27,330 nucleotides of DNA, from the NCBI GenBank assembly GCA_039029915.1, contig JBCCFD010000047.1, forward strand, positions 1 through 27,330, written 5' to 3'. The notes below the pieces were generated by a model that was not told the DNA's origin, made no database searches, and saw only the letters and a program-made list of their open reading frames with translations. The DNA is from QQUD01 sp039029915 (GTDB lineage: Bacteria; Chloroflexota; Anaerolineae; Promineifilales; Promineifilaceae). Every line of letters begins with the position of its first letter. Position 1 is the stretch's first letter. This document shows, in pieces, positions 8,366-18,800 of this stretch. A program made the translations under genes and the position numbers.

Positions 8366-9090
8366 CGCAACGGCCGTTTTGTGGGAATGCCAGCTCGTCT
8401 GGGGTATCGCTCAGATAAAGGGCCTTTTCGCGCCACCAACACCAAGAATCGCTGTTTGTCTCCGCTGATCTCCTCAGATACCTTTTCGCTCGATTCAATT
8501 TGAAGACCCAACTCCTCAACAGCGTTGGAAGCTGCCGCTAGCTCGTTTGGGGTTTCAGGTCCCTTCATTGCCAAAATACGGCCGTTAGGGCGGCAAAACG
8601 GCACAAGATACTCAAGCAAAATATTCAATTCGGCTACGGCCCTCGCCACAACCCAATCATACTGCTCACGATGTTTGAGATCGCGACCCACAACTTCGGC
8701 CCGTTCAGCCAAAATGGTGACATCCGTTAATCCTAATTCCCGCACCACTTCACCAAGAAAATTCGCCTTCTTACGGATGCTTTCAACGAGAGTAAGTTGC
8801 AAGCTAGGAAAAACAATCTTTAGAGGAATACCGGGAAACCCAGCGCCAGTGCCCACATCAATGAGCGATTGACCATCAAAGGCCCGAATTTGGGGCGCAA
8901 GCGTCAGAGAATCCACAAAATGAACGGACTCAATGCCAAGCTCGGTGCGAACGGCCGTTAAATTCAGCTTTGTATTCCACGACATCAATAAAGAACGATA
9001 TTGAGTAAACTGCTCAACCTGCACATCCGTAAGCGACAGATTTAAGTGACTCTGTATCAAATCCAGCGTTGCATCAGATAAAGTTGCCAT
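8362..9090 (-). CDS. rsmG: 16S rRNA (guanine-527-N7) methyltransferase RsmG/GidB
   Basis: RsmG transfers a methyl group from S-adenosylmethionine to N7 of G527 in 16S rRNA. The 242-residue length is normal for the family. The SAM-binding glycine loop LIDVGTGAGFPGIPL spans about 76-90, followed by LTLVESIRKKANFL, a family signature. VVARAVAELNILLEY and ILAMKGP complete the Rossmann-fold core. The C-terminal tail (KRYPRRAG-type, here RYPRRAGIPTKRPLR) is also typical. The start lies 2 bp after the stop of the solute-binding protein gene, so rsmG is probably translated from that transcript. Its stop overlaps the stop of the cyclase gene on the other strand. Three copies of the ACGGCCGT palindrome lie inside the gene. 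Confidence 0.96.
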   Translation of the reverse strand: MATLSDATLDLIQSHLNLSLTDVQVEQFTQYRSLLMSWNTKLNLTAVRTELGIESVHFVDSLTLAPQIRAFDGQSLIDVGTGAGFPGIPLKIVFPSLQLTLVESIRKKANFLGEVVRELGLTDVTILAERAEVVGRDLKHREQYDWVVARAVAELNILLEYLVPFCRPNGRILAMKGPETPNELAAASNAVEELGLQIESSEKVSEEISGDKQRFLVLVARKGPLSERYPRRAGIPTKRPLR

Positions 9091-9092
9091 AC

Positions 9093-10919
9093 TTACCGGC
9101 TCTGCTCCAGGCGTTTTAAGGTGCCATCAATCACGATACGATCATACTGCTGGCCACCAAAGTTTGTTGGCCGCATCTGAAGCCACGTTTGGGTTAATAT
9201 ATTTTGGGCGGGCGCGTAAAGTGGCACAATTGGGGCAATCCCCCCTCGACTAAAAAGCTGCATTTCTATTTCACGATAAAGCGCCGCTCGCTCAGCCTGA
9301 TCGGCTATAGTAGAGGCGTTCCGAATCACATCATCAACGTCTACACACGTACGGTCAGCCCGATTTTCACTCTCTGAACAATGAATCAGCTCACCCATCC
9401 AGCTGTGTGCATCAGGATAAAAGGATGCCCAGCCTAGCTCCCAAACGTCAGGCCGAAAGGAAGAGGCATCTTGCCGCGTGTTGGCTAGCAACGTCCCAAA
9501 CTGAACCTGATCAATAATAATTTGTTCTTCCGCGCACCCTAATTCATTAATCCACATCTCTCGAATCAGCTCTGCTTGTAAAAGTGAGAGGTCTGATGAA
9601 TTCACTAAAAACCTAATCTCCGGAATCCCGCGACAGCTTCTAAAGCCACTTTCGGCAAGCTGCTGCCGAGCATAGTCAGGATCGTATCCCATACCAATCT
9701 CATCAATCGGTTGAGCACCCACAACGCCCGGAGGTACAAGATGATTCATAATGAACGCGTTGCCGCTATAAAGTTCGTCAATGAGCAGCTGGCGGTCTAT
9801 CGCTGCGCTAAAGGCCCGACGCACCTCTGGCTCTCGGAACACACCGCTTTGAAAGTTGAAGCCTAAATAAAAAAGCGTTTGCTCGGGGCCCGTCATCCTT
9901 TCTTCAGAATTTGATGCTACACCAACGGCCGTAAATGAATCGCTGAATTGAATATAATCAATCCGCTTGGCATCCCACAGTTGAAACGCGTTTTCAGATT
10001 CCGATACCAAAATAAAGTTCACAATATCCACGTTACCCACAGATTCAATGGGCCAAAGCGGGTTTTTTTGAAAGGTTGGCCGATTTGGAACGGGGAAAAA
10101 GGGGCCGCTCGATACAAAATTATCGGGAGATAACCAATCTTCTTCAAACTCTTCAATAATTGTTTTGGGCAACGGCCGTAAATACCACAGGCTGCTAATC
10201 GTCAAAAAATAAGACGCTGGCCGCGTTAGGGTAAATTTAACCGTGCGTTCATCCAGCGCTGTTACCCCAATTTCTGAAATATCGGCCTGGGTAGGGGCAG
10301 AAACCCCAAAAACGGGTTCACACCCTTCAATAATGAATAAAATCACAACATCAGGCAGAGCGGTATCCCTTTGACAAGCTTGTTGCACTGTATAAACCAC
10401 ATCATTCGCATCTACGGCCGAAACCGCCTCAACCGTCCAAAATCCATCATCCCCTTGGTCTACTGGTTTTGTCCAAAAAATGTCATCCCTCAAATTAAAC
10501 GTCCAAACTTTACCGTTCTCCGTAACCTCCCAGCTCTCGGCTAGGGCTGGTTCAACCTGTTGCGTAATGGGATTAAACCGAGTTAACCCAACAAATAAAT
10601 TCTCAACGACATCAAGATCGCTGGCAGATTGGCTAACTTGAGGATTAAAGCTAGGTAATTGCGACCCAACTATGCTAATATCTAAACTGATTGGTAGCCG
10701 TTGTTCATCGTTTGTTTGCGGGGGTGGTGGGCTTGGTGTAATAACTTGCTCAACAATTCGAGTAATTACGATGGGTGTTTGAGCAACTTCTACAACTTGG
10801 GTGACAACAACAGGTGTCGCCGTAGAGGTTTCCTGATTGCAAGAAATAATGAAAGCAATCAAAAGTAATGTTATAAATTGAGGAAATTTTTTTATAATAA
10901 TCATAAATTCTGCTACCAT
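9093..10919 (-). CDS. Family 5 extracellular solute-binding lipoprotein (peptide/nickel-type ABC transporter)
   Basis: The 608-residue protein has a lipoprotein signal peptide (hydrophobic stretch 15-26, lipobox IIS-C with Cys27). A low-complexity stalk follows, rich in Val, Thr and Pro (about 35-68), which should tether it outside the membrane. Residues about 78-520 match the SBP_bac_5 family: NPQVSQSASDLDVVENLFVG, PALAESWEV, KVWTFNLRDDIFW, and RRAFSAAIDRQLL. Family members capture oligopeptides, dipeptides, nickel or sugars for an ABC importer; the ligand cannot be read from sequence. No permease or ATPase gene is nearby, so it is an orphan within this window. The chosen ATG is the longest; an ATG five codons further in (10904) is equally plausible, and neither has a clear ribosome binding site. 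Confidence 0.93.
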   Translation of the reverse strand: MVAEFMIIIKKFPQFITLLLIAFIISCNQETSTATPVVVTQVVEVAQTPIVITRIVEQVITPSPPPPQTNDEQRLPISLDISIVGSQLPSFNPQVSQSASDLDVVENLFVGLTRFNPITQQVEPALAESWEVTENGKVWTFNLRDDIFWTKPVDQGDDGFWTVEAVSAVDANDVVYTVQQACQRDTALPDVVILFIIEGCEPVFGVSAPTQADISEIGVTALDERTVKFTLTRPASYFLTISSLWYLRPLPKTIIEEFEEDWLSPDNFVSSGPFFPVPNRPTFQKNPLWPIESVGNVDIVNFILVSESENAFQLWDAKRIDYIQFSDSFTAVGVASNSEERMTGPEQTLFYLGFNFQSGVFREPEVRRAFSAAIDRQLLIDELYSGNAFIMNHLVPPGVVGAQPIDEIGMGYDPDYARQQLAESGFRSCRGIPEIRFLVNSSDLSLLQAELIREMWINELGCAEEQIIIDQVQFGTLLANTRQDASSFRPDVWELGWASFYPDAHSWMGELIHCSESENRADRTCVDVDDVIRNASTIADQAERAALYREIEMQLFSRGGIAPIVPLYAPAQNILTQTWLQMRPTNFGGQQYDRIVIDGTLKRLEQSR

Positions 10920-10958
10920 CGAAGTGCGTGCATGCTACCCAACGCAAGAATTGACACA

Positions 10959-10987
10959 ATTATATTTGTCTTTGTGTACTGTGACTA
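10959..10987 (-). promoter_or_regulatory. Promoter of the solute-binding protein-rsmG operon
   Basis: On the minus strand a perfect TATAAT (10959-10964) is preceded by TAGTCA (10982-10987, 4 of 6) with a 17-bp spacer. Transcription would start near 10952, about 33 nt before the ATG. Confidence 0.5.
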
Positions 10988-11013
10988 ATTAACTGTTTTT
11001 AAGTTATCATTTA

Positions 11014-11029
11014 TAGTTGCAAGCAACTA
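11014..11029. promoter_or_regulatory. Candidate operator: TAGTTGC-AA-GCAACTA inverted repeat
   Basis: Perfect 7-bp arms separated by two bases lie between the divergent solute-binding and receiver-protein genes. The repeat covers the candidate -35 element of the rightward promoter, so a dimeric repressor bound here would block it. The symmetry is observed; regulator binding is inferred. Confidence 0.35.
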
Positions 11030-11045
11030 ATTCGAGTAGTAATAT
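11017..11045 (+). promoter_or_regulatory. Candidate promoter of the REC-GAF-PAS gene
   Basis: TTGCAA (11017-11022) and TAATAT (11040-11045) are separated by 17 bp, each 4 of 6 to consensus. The gene has a good ribosome binding site further on, GAGGA at 11069-11073, 9 nt before the ATG. Confidence 0.3.
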
Positions 11046-11082
11046 TAGACAATGTTCACTTCCAGTCTGAGGACCATCCAAT

Positions 11083-12315
11083 ATGTATGAACGGGTATTA
11101 ATTATTGATGACTCTCAAGAAATCAGAGATTTTCTCTCTGAATATATTCTCCAGCCAAAAGGGTTTGAAGTATTAACTGCCTCAAATGGTCTAATGGGGC
11201 TTGAAATGGCGATTGCCAAAGAGCCAGATCTCATGATTGTCGATCAACAAATGCCCCGCCTAACAGGGCTTGAAGTGCTAGAGAAGCTAAAAGAACGGGG
11301 CATTGAAATACCGGCGATTTTGGCTACAGCACATGGCAATGAAGAAACGGCCGTTGCGGCTTTTCGCTTAGGTATCCGCGACTACGTAATCAAACCGTTT
11401 GACGCAGATGAAATTAGTGAATCCGTTGACCGCGCCTTACGGGAAAGCCGTCTCCAGCGCGAAAGAGACCAGCTTGTCCAGCAGCTTATGGAAAGCAACT
11501 CTCAGCTCCAGCGTCGAGCGCAAGAGCTTAACGTTCTGTACGGTGTTGGGAAATCAGTTTCATCTTCGCTCAATCTTGAAGAAGTTTTGCACCGCGTCGT
11601 CGAAGCGGCCGTTTATGTTGTTGGTGCTGAAGAGGGTTCACTGATGCTTCTTGATGAAGCCAAAGGCGAGCTATACATTCGGGCATCAAAAAATATGGAC
11701 TCCAAAGCCCAAACGATGCGCAAAAAAGTAAACGACAGTTTGGCGGGCAAGGTGCTTCAAACAAAACGCGCTATCGCCATCGGTAACGATTCAAAATTTA
11801 TCCGAACCCACACCGCCCTCCTTGTGAAATCTTTGATCTATGTGCCATTGATTTTACTTAATAAACCAATTGGGGTTTTAGGCGTCACCAACCGACTAAA
11901 AGAAACCTCTTTTGACAGCAATGACACGAGAGCACTTTCAGCCCTCGCTGGTTATGCAACCATTGCAATTAACAACGCGAACATCTATAAAGAAATTGAA
12001 GGCCGACGCCTCACCCTATCGTCAGTGGTTGATCAACTCAACAACCCAGTGATTGCCATCGATTCTGAAATGAAGCTCATCATGGTCAATGAGGCAGCCT
12101 GTCAGGCATTCGACATTCACAACGGCACGGTTGTAGGGCAAGAGGTTCAATCTACGATTAAAAACGAAGCGGCCGTAGCCTTTATGACGCAGCCCAAAGA
12201 CGATACTCTTCGCACTGAAGGCGAATTCTCTGTTGACAGTGGCGGCAAGTATAAAGCTCGTATTACCTTTAACGAAAGCGGGGGACGCTCTATCATGATG
12301 GAGCCAGCGCTTTAA
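11083..12315 (+). CDS. Response regulator with GAF and PAS domains and no recognised output domain
   Basis: The 410-residue protein begins with a complete receiver domain (about 3-118): acidic pair D9/D10, phospho-acceptor D54 (MIVDQQMP), T82 and Lys104 (VIKPFD). A short coiled-coil linker (118-150) leads to a GAF domain (about 150-305) and a PAS domain (about 308-400, NPVIAIDSEMKLIMVNEAACQAF). Unlike the cyclase protein at 6437-8365, it ends after PAS without a kinase, cyclase, GGDEF or DNA-binding part. It could therefore act through protein contacts or feed a histidine kinase encoded elsewhere. GAGGA 9 nt upstream supports the ATG. It is followed by a strong terminator, so it is probably a single-gene transcript. 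Its position just before the synthetase genes may be coincidence. Confidence 0.9.
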   Translation: MYERVLIIDDSQEIRDFLSEYILQPKGFEVLTASNGLMGLEMAIAKEPDLMIVDQQMPRLTGLEVLEKLKERGIEIPAILATAHGNEETAVAAFRLGIRDYVIKPFDADEISESVDRALRESRLQRERDQLVQQLMESNSQLQRRAQELNVLYGVGKSVSSSLNLEEVLHRVVEAAVYVVGAEEGSLMLLDEAKGELYIRASKNMDSKAQTMRKKVNDSLAGKVLQTKRAIAIGNDSKFIRTHTALLVKSLIYVPLILLNKPIGVLGVTNRLKETSFDSNDTRALSALAGYATIAINNANIYKEIEGRRLTLSSVVDQLNNPVIAIDSEMKLIMVNEAACQAFDIHNGTVVGQEVQSTIKNEAAVAFMTQPKDDTLRTEGEFSVDSGGKYKARITFNESGGRSIMMEPAL

Positions 12316-12355
12316 CAGAGCGCTCTATCCACAAGATATTTTTAAAAATGTTGTG

Positions 12356-12386
12356 AAAAGTGCGAGAAAATTTCTCGCACTTTTTT
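12356..12386 (+). terminator. Intrinsic terminator after the REC-GAF-PAS gene
   Basis: A near-perfect hairpin with arms around GTGCGAGAAA and TTTCTCGCAC is flanked by an A-run before and six T residues after. It sits 40 bp past the stop codon. The symmetric A/T flanks could let it also work for leftward transcription. A second, weaker imperfect hairpin (CACAA ... TTGTG) lies just before it at about 12330-12355. Confidence 0.85.
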
Positions 12387-12672
12387 GATCCCAAAATCAG
12401 AGATTCTCAAGTCAACCCTAGCCCGATTTAGAATAAACTTCTTTCAAGTTCCAGAAATTCATCAAATTTACCTAATATTTATGGAAAAAATGGTCAAATC
12501 CCTCGGGAACTGTGTCCAAAATACCCTAAATTGCGTCTAATCATCAGCGATTCAATTATTTAGGTGTCCTGATTCTTTTTACTCATAGACAGAACCAGAA
12601 TTCCTTTTAAGATTTCTTTTAGCAATCGTAATAAACAATGACAGTCTAACTCGTTTATATAAGGGTACTAGC
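12387..12672. other. Gene-free AT-rich spacer upstream of the synthetase cluster
   Basis: No open reading frame with coding character is seen here. The region should contain the promoter of the synthetase genes. ATGACA at 12638-12643 and the TATATA-containing stretch at 12654-12663 look promoter-like, but their spacing is too short for a standard sigma70 site, so I do not assign one. Confidence 0.4.
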
Positions 12673-12776
12673 GTTCCACTCAGCGAAAAGTCAAATGTAC
12701 CAATAATTAAAGTGGAACCTAAGGCTTTGGCGCTATTGCAAGCATTTAACGTTTAGCCAAAGCACTTGTCGAAGTG
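12673..12776 (+). promoter_or_regulatory. Leader with three successive inverted repeats before synthetase 1
   Basis: Three repeats follow one another: GTTCCACT (12673-12680) with AGTGGAAC (12711-12718), GCTTTGGC (12724-12731) with GCCAAAGC (12756-12763), and CACTT (12763-12767) with AAGTG (12772-12776) around a GTCG loop. The arms are perfect. The block ends 62 bp before the ATG. It may be a structured 5' leader or a set of binding sites. It matches no riboswitch class I can recognise. Confidence 0.4.
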
Positions 12777-12838
12777 TATGCGGTAGTTTTAGCAGTATTT
12801 GTAAGTAACAACGACAACGAGAAAGGCAGGTAGCTTTA

Positions 12839-15800
12839 ATGAAATGTATCCACACCCTCTTCGAGGAGCAGGTTGCTCTGCGGCCACAGGCAACGGCCGT
12901 AACCTTCGGAGACAAATCCCTTACCTATCAAGAACTCAATCGCCTAGCCAACCAACTCGCTCACTTTTTACAAACCAAAGGTGTTCAGCCAGACCAGTTG
13001 ATTGCCACCTTTTTGGACAGAACCGATTGGATCATGGTTACCATTTTAGGCATCCTCAAATCAGGCAGTGCTTACGTTCCCTTAGACCCTATTTACCCAA
13101 AAGACCGACTTGGTTTTATTTTAGACGATTGCCAAACCAACTTTTTACTCACCACCACCGATATGAAAGAGCTGTTGCCTAACACAACAGCCGAAATTAT
13201 TTTCATCGACGAACCCTGGCTCAACGAACAACCCACTGACAACCCCACCAGCGACGTCAAACCTGAACATCTCATCTACGCCATCTACACCTCTGGATCA
13301 ACCGGGAAGCCCAAAGGTGTTCTCGTCAATCACGAAAATGTTGTGTGGCTTTTTGATTCAGTGGTTGATCTTTATGGCTTTAATAGCGACGATGTTTGGA
13401 CGCTTTTCCATTCATATGGTTTTGACTTCTCTGTATGGGAAATGTGGGGCGCGTTGCTCCACGGTGGTCGTTTGGTCATTGTACCGACAAAGATCAGCCG
13501 TTCACCCCAAACCTTCTACAGGCTCACCGCCAAAGAGCAAGTTACCGTCTTGTGTCAAACCCCGTCTGCGTTCCGCCAATATATCGGGGCTGAAGAAGCG
13601 GTCGGGCAAGACCCAAGTCTCAACTTACGCTATGTCATCATGGGTGGTGAATCGCTTGAAATGAACAGCTTGCGCCCTTGGTTTGACCGCCACAGCGATC
13701 GAAAGCCGGTCGTGATCAACGGCTACGGCATCACCGAAACCACAGTTTTCACCAATTTCCGCTTCCTCAATGAATCAGACCTCGAAAAATATAGCGGCAG
13801 CATTATCGGCTTCCCCATGCCAAATTGGGAAATGTACATTCTCGATGAAAACCGCCAGCCTGTCCCACAGGGAGAAGTGGGCGAAATCTATATCGGCGGT
13901 GTGGGTGTCACGCGCGGCTATCTTAATCGCCCTGAACTACACGCCGAACGATTTATTGATTTACGATTGACGATTGACGATTTACAAATGATGCAAGAGA
14001 GTAACTTCGTTACCACTCGCGATGATGATGCAGGTCCCAATCGTAAATCTGAAATCGTCAATCTAAAATTATACAAATCGGGAGATTTGGCTAAATATTT
14101 GCCCGACGGCGACGTTGAGTACATGGGTCGCATCGACCATCAAATCCAGCTGCGCGGCTTCCGCGTTGAGTTGGGTGAGGTTGAGGCGGCCGTGGGCAGT
14201 CATCCCGCTATCCGCGAAGTGTACGTCATGGATCGCAAAGATCGCTCTGGCGAAACGATTTTGGTCGCCTACATCATCGCTGACGAAGATGAAGAGATTA
14301 CGGTTAACGAACTGCGTCACTTTATGGGGCCAAAGGTGCCGGACTATATGGTGCCCACCTCTTTTATCTTTATGGATGAGTTCCCTCTTACCGTTAACGG
14401 CAAGGTCGATCGCAAAGCACTCCCCGAACCAGGCGGTGAACGGCCGAATTTGGCCCAAGCCTATATTGCTCCATCAACGCCTATGCAGGCACAGCTCCGT
14501 GAAATTTGGGCGGAATATTTAAACATTCACCAAATTGGTATTGATGACAGCTTCTTTGAACTAGGTGGCAACTCTCTTTTTGGTATGCGCGTTGCGACTG
14601 CCATTGAAGAGAAGTTTGACATTGACTTCTCACCCGTGAAGCTCATTCAATATCCCACGCTGCGAAAACTGGGCGGCTTTTTGGACACGCAGGTCACGGC
14701 CGTTTCCCCCAACCCAGAAATCATCGAAGAAACAGCACCTGAACCAGAAACCAGCCAAGGAATTGCCATCATCGGCATGAACGGCCGTTTCCCCGGTGCC
14801 GATTCTGTTAACGAACTGTGGCAAAACCTACTCGACGGTGTAGATGCCAACATTCATCTTAGCGAAGAAGAGCAAGACCCGAACATCGCCGACGACATCA
14901 AAAAGCACCCCAACTACGTTCCCGTCAAAGGCATGGTGAACGACGCCGACAAGTTCGATGCCCGCTTCTTTGGCATAATGCCCCGCGAAGCCGAGCTGAT
15001 GGACCCGCAACATCGCGTCTTTTTAGAAGTCGCTTGGGCCGCTCTCGAAGACGCCGGGTACGCCCCCACCCAAACGGGCGGTGTGATTGGTCTTTTTGCT
15101 GGTGTGGCGCACAACACCTACTACAAAAACAATGTCAGCCATCATCCAGACCGTGAGCAAGCGCTCGGGTCCCTCCAAGTGATGCTGGGCAACGACAAAG
15201 ATTTCATCAACACGCGCACCTCTTATAAATTAAACCTAACTGGCCCAAGCCTCAACATTAACACCGCCTGCTCGACGTCACTCATTGCCGTTATTCAAGC
15301 GTTTAAAAGCTTGATGAACAAAGAGTGCGACATGGCGCTGGCCGGAGGGGCCACCATTAACTCACCGCTCAAATCAGGCTACGTCGCCCAAAATGGCGGC
15401 ATGCTCTCCCCAGACGGTCGCTGCCGCCCCTTTGACGCCAAAGGAAACGGCACGCTATTCAACGATGGCGTTGGCGTCATTGTCCTCAAAAGGGTCGAAG
15501 ATGCCTTATCCGACGGTGACCACATCGAAGCGGTCATTCGCGGCGTCGGCATCAACAACGACGGCGCAGACAAAGTCAGCTTTACGGCCCCAAGCGTTGA
15601 GGGACAATCAAAAGCGATTGAAATGGCCATCGACTCGGCCAACATCAATCCTGAGACGATTTCCTATATTGAAGCCCACGGCACCGCTACGCAGCTTGGT
15701 GACCCGTCAGAAATTGAAGCGCTTACGATGGCATATCGCAAACACACTGACAAGAAAGGGTTTGTCGCCATTGGCTCAGTGAAAGGAAACGTGGGGCATC

Positions 15801-18800
15801 TTGTCGCCGCGTCGGGTATTACCGGTCTTATCAAAACAGCGCTGGCGCTCAAAAATAAAAAGCTGCCCCCTTCACTTTACTTTGAAACCCCCAACCCTAA
15901 CATTGATTTTGACAACAGTCCGTTCTTTGTAAACAGCGCCCTGCGCCACTGGGGGCAAGATAGCAACACGCCTCGCCGGGCTGGGGTTAGCTCTTTTGGT
16001 GTTGGCGGCACCAATGCCCACATCATCTTAGAGGAAGCGCCACAGCCACAAATCACCGGTAGCGAGAGTCGTGAATGGCAGCTTCTACCGTTGTCTGCCA
16101 AAAGTGAAGAATCGCTCGATACGGCTACGGAACGCTTGGTTAACTTCTTTAAAACGACAGGCGATTCTTTGGCTGACGCAGCATTTACGCTGCAAAACGG
16201 CCGTACTGCGTTCCCACATCGCCGCTTTGTCATCACGAAAGATAACGGCGACGCTTCAAATCGCTTAGCTGAACTAAAACCACCGTTTAGCGCCACTCGC
16301 CAAGTGAAGCTTGAAAACCCAGACGTCATTTTCATGTTCCCTGGCCAAGGTGCTCAATATATCAATATGGGTGCTGAACTTTATGAAAGTGAGCCGCTGG
16401 TTCGTGAAATCATTGATGCCTGTGCCGATATTTTGAAACCAATGCTGGCGCGCGACATCCGCGAACTTATTTTTACCAATGCGGATGATGCCCAAGCTCA
16501 AGGCGATCTTAAAAACACACTTTACACGCAACCCGCCCTGTTTGTCATCGAATATGCGATTGCCAAACTGTGGCAAAGCTGGGGCATTGAGCCAAATGGG
16601 CTGATTGGCCACAGCGTAGGTGAATTTGTCGCCGGTACGTTAGCTGGTGTCTTTTCACTTAAGGCTGGCCTCAAGCTCATCGCCACCCGCGCCAAAATGA
16701 TGGAAGCACTACCCACGGGCAGTATGCTATCGGTTCGGGAAGATGCCAGCACCCTCGAAGCCCGCTTACCCGAAGGCCTCGCTTTGGCGGCCAGCAATGC
16801 ACCAGGGGCTTCTGTTGTCTCTGGACCAGATGCACTTATCAGCCAATTTGCTGAGCAATTAACAAATGAAGGCATTGCATCGCGTGAATTACAAACCTCG
16901 CATGCTTTCCATTCAGCCATGGTTGACCCAATTGTGAAACCATTTGAAGCGGTTGTTAGTCAGCTCAATTTGAGTGCGCCTCAACTGCCAATCATTTCAA
17001 CCGTAACAGGCACGTGGATGAAAGATAGTGAAGCGATTGACCCTGCCTACTGGGCCAACCAGCTGCGCGCCCCCGTTCGCTTTGCGGATGCAGTAGCCAC
17101 GGCTTGGGAACGCTCAGAACGCGTTTTATTAGAGGTTGGCCCTCGCAATTCGTTGACCACCTTGGCTCGCAGACAAATGACAGTGAGGCAGATGCAAACG
17201 GCCGTTCCTTCGCTAGAGCCTGTTGACACCATGCCCGAAATGGCCTCCATGCTCAAAGCACTGGGTCGTCTCTGGCTAGCTGGCGTGGTGGTAGATTGGT
17301 CCCTGCTCACAGCCAACGAGTCTCGCGTTCGCATCTCATTACCCACTTATGCCTTTGCCCGCACCAAATACTGGGTTGAACCGAAAAAAGTGCACAAGGA
17401 TCAACTTTCAGTCAATAGTGATGCGTCAACAACAGTCAACAAATCATCTAATTACCCAATTACCAATTACCAGTTACCAACCAACGGGTCACACACACCC
17501 GAACCACAACCCCAAACCACCCTTGGAGAATCACCGATGAGTACCGATGACCGACAAGCGCGTCTGATGCCCATGCTATATGACATTTTCGAAGAGGTAT
17601 CAGGCATTGATGTCACCGAAGCAGAGTCTGACACAACCTTTATGGAGCTAGGCTTTGATTCATTGTTCTTAACCCAAATTGCCTTAGCCTTAAAAAACAA
17701 GTTCAAGGTAGAGGTCACTTTGCGTCAGATGCTTGAATCCGTTGCCACCTTCCCAACTTTAGCTGAATATTTGGACGCCGAACTGCCAGCCGACGCTTTC
17801 CCAGCGCCTGATCAGGCGGCACCAGTGGCTCAACCTGCCGCCAACCTACAGATAGGTCAGACCTTGCCAGCCATGAATAATGCGCCGGTCTCAAGCGATG
17901 TTGCCAATCTCATCCAGCAACAGCTGAATTTAATGCAGCAACAGTTGGCGATTCTTAAAGGCGGCGCAGTGGCTAGTCAACAGTTAACAGTTAACAATCA
18001 ACAGTCAACGGCAGGTGGTCAGCAAAATCCGGTGCCTGGACCCCAATCCCCAATCCACAATCCCGAGGCCCCAGCACCCAGCCAGAAGCCCAAAAAGATG
18101 CAGCCCTTTGGTGCCATAGCTCGTATCAATACCAAAAAGAGCAGTGATTTAACTGAGGCACAGCAAGAATATCTCAAGAACTTCATGGCTGAATACATTG
18201 AGATGACCAAGGGGTCAAAGAAGTTTACGCAAGATAATCGTCAATACCACGCCGATCCACGGGCGGTGACTGGCTTCAAGCCGGCTACCAAAGAGATTAT
18301 CTACCCCATTGTCGTCAAGAAATCTGATGGCACTCGCTTTTATGACGTAGACGATAACGAGTACATCGACGTACTCAACGGCTTTGGCTCTAACTTCTTG
18401 GGGTATAACAACCCAATTATTAACGAAGCGGCCAAGAAACAGATTGACCTCGGCATGGAAATTGGCCCTCAGCAAATCTTAACGGGTGAAGTTGCCAAAA
18501 TGGTAAGTGATTTCACCAGTATGGAGCGCGTCGGTTTTTGCAATACCGGTTCTGAAGCGGTGCTAGGCTGTATGCGGTTAGCGCGTACTCACACCGGACG
18601 CAAAACAATTGCTATCTTTGCTGGCTCTTATCACGGTATTTTTGATGAGGTCTTGGTGCGCGGCACCAAAACATTGCGAACTATTGCTGCCGCTCCTGGC
18701 ATCATGCCCGAAAATGTGCAAAACATCATGGTGCTCGACTACGGTACAGATGAGGCGCTAGAAATTATCAAAGAACGGGCCGATGAATTAGCGGCCGTTT

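Noticed and set aside
8525..8872. 115-residue plus-strand open frame
   Set aside because: It is antisense to rsmG, whose SAM-binding motifs are unambiguous.
10951..10956. Perfect TTGACA on the plus strand
   Set aside because: No acceptable -10 element lies 16-18 bp downstream, so it was not called as the promoter of the REC-GAF-PAS gene.
14069..16920. Many short minus-strand open frames under the synthetase 1 gene
   Set aside because: They are antisense shadows with no motifs or ribosome binding sites, under well-conserved catalytic domains.
17976..18068. Repeats considered as a CRISPR array
   Set aside because: The units are 7 bp, contiguous and without spacers, and they are translated within a gene. 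No cas gene is present.
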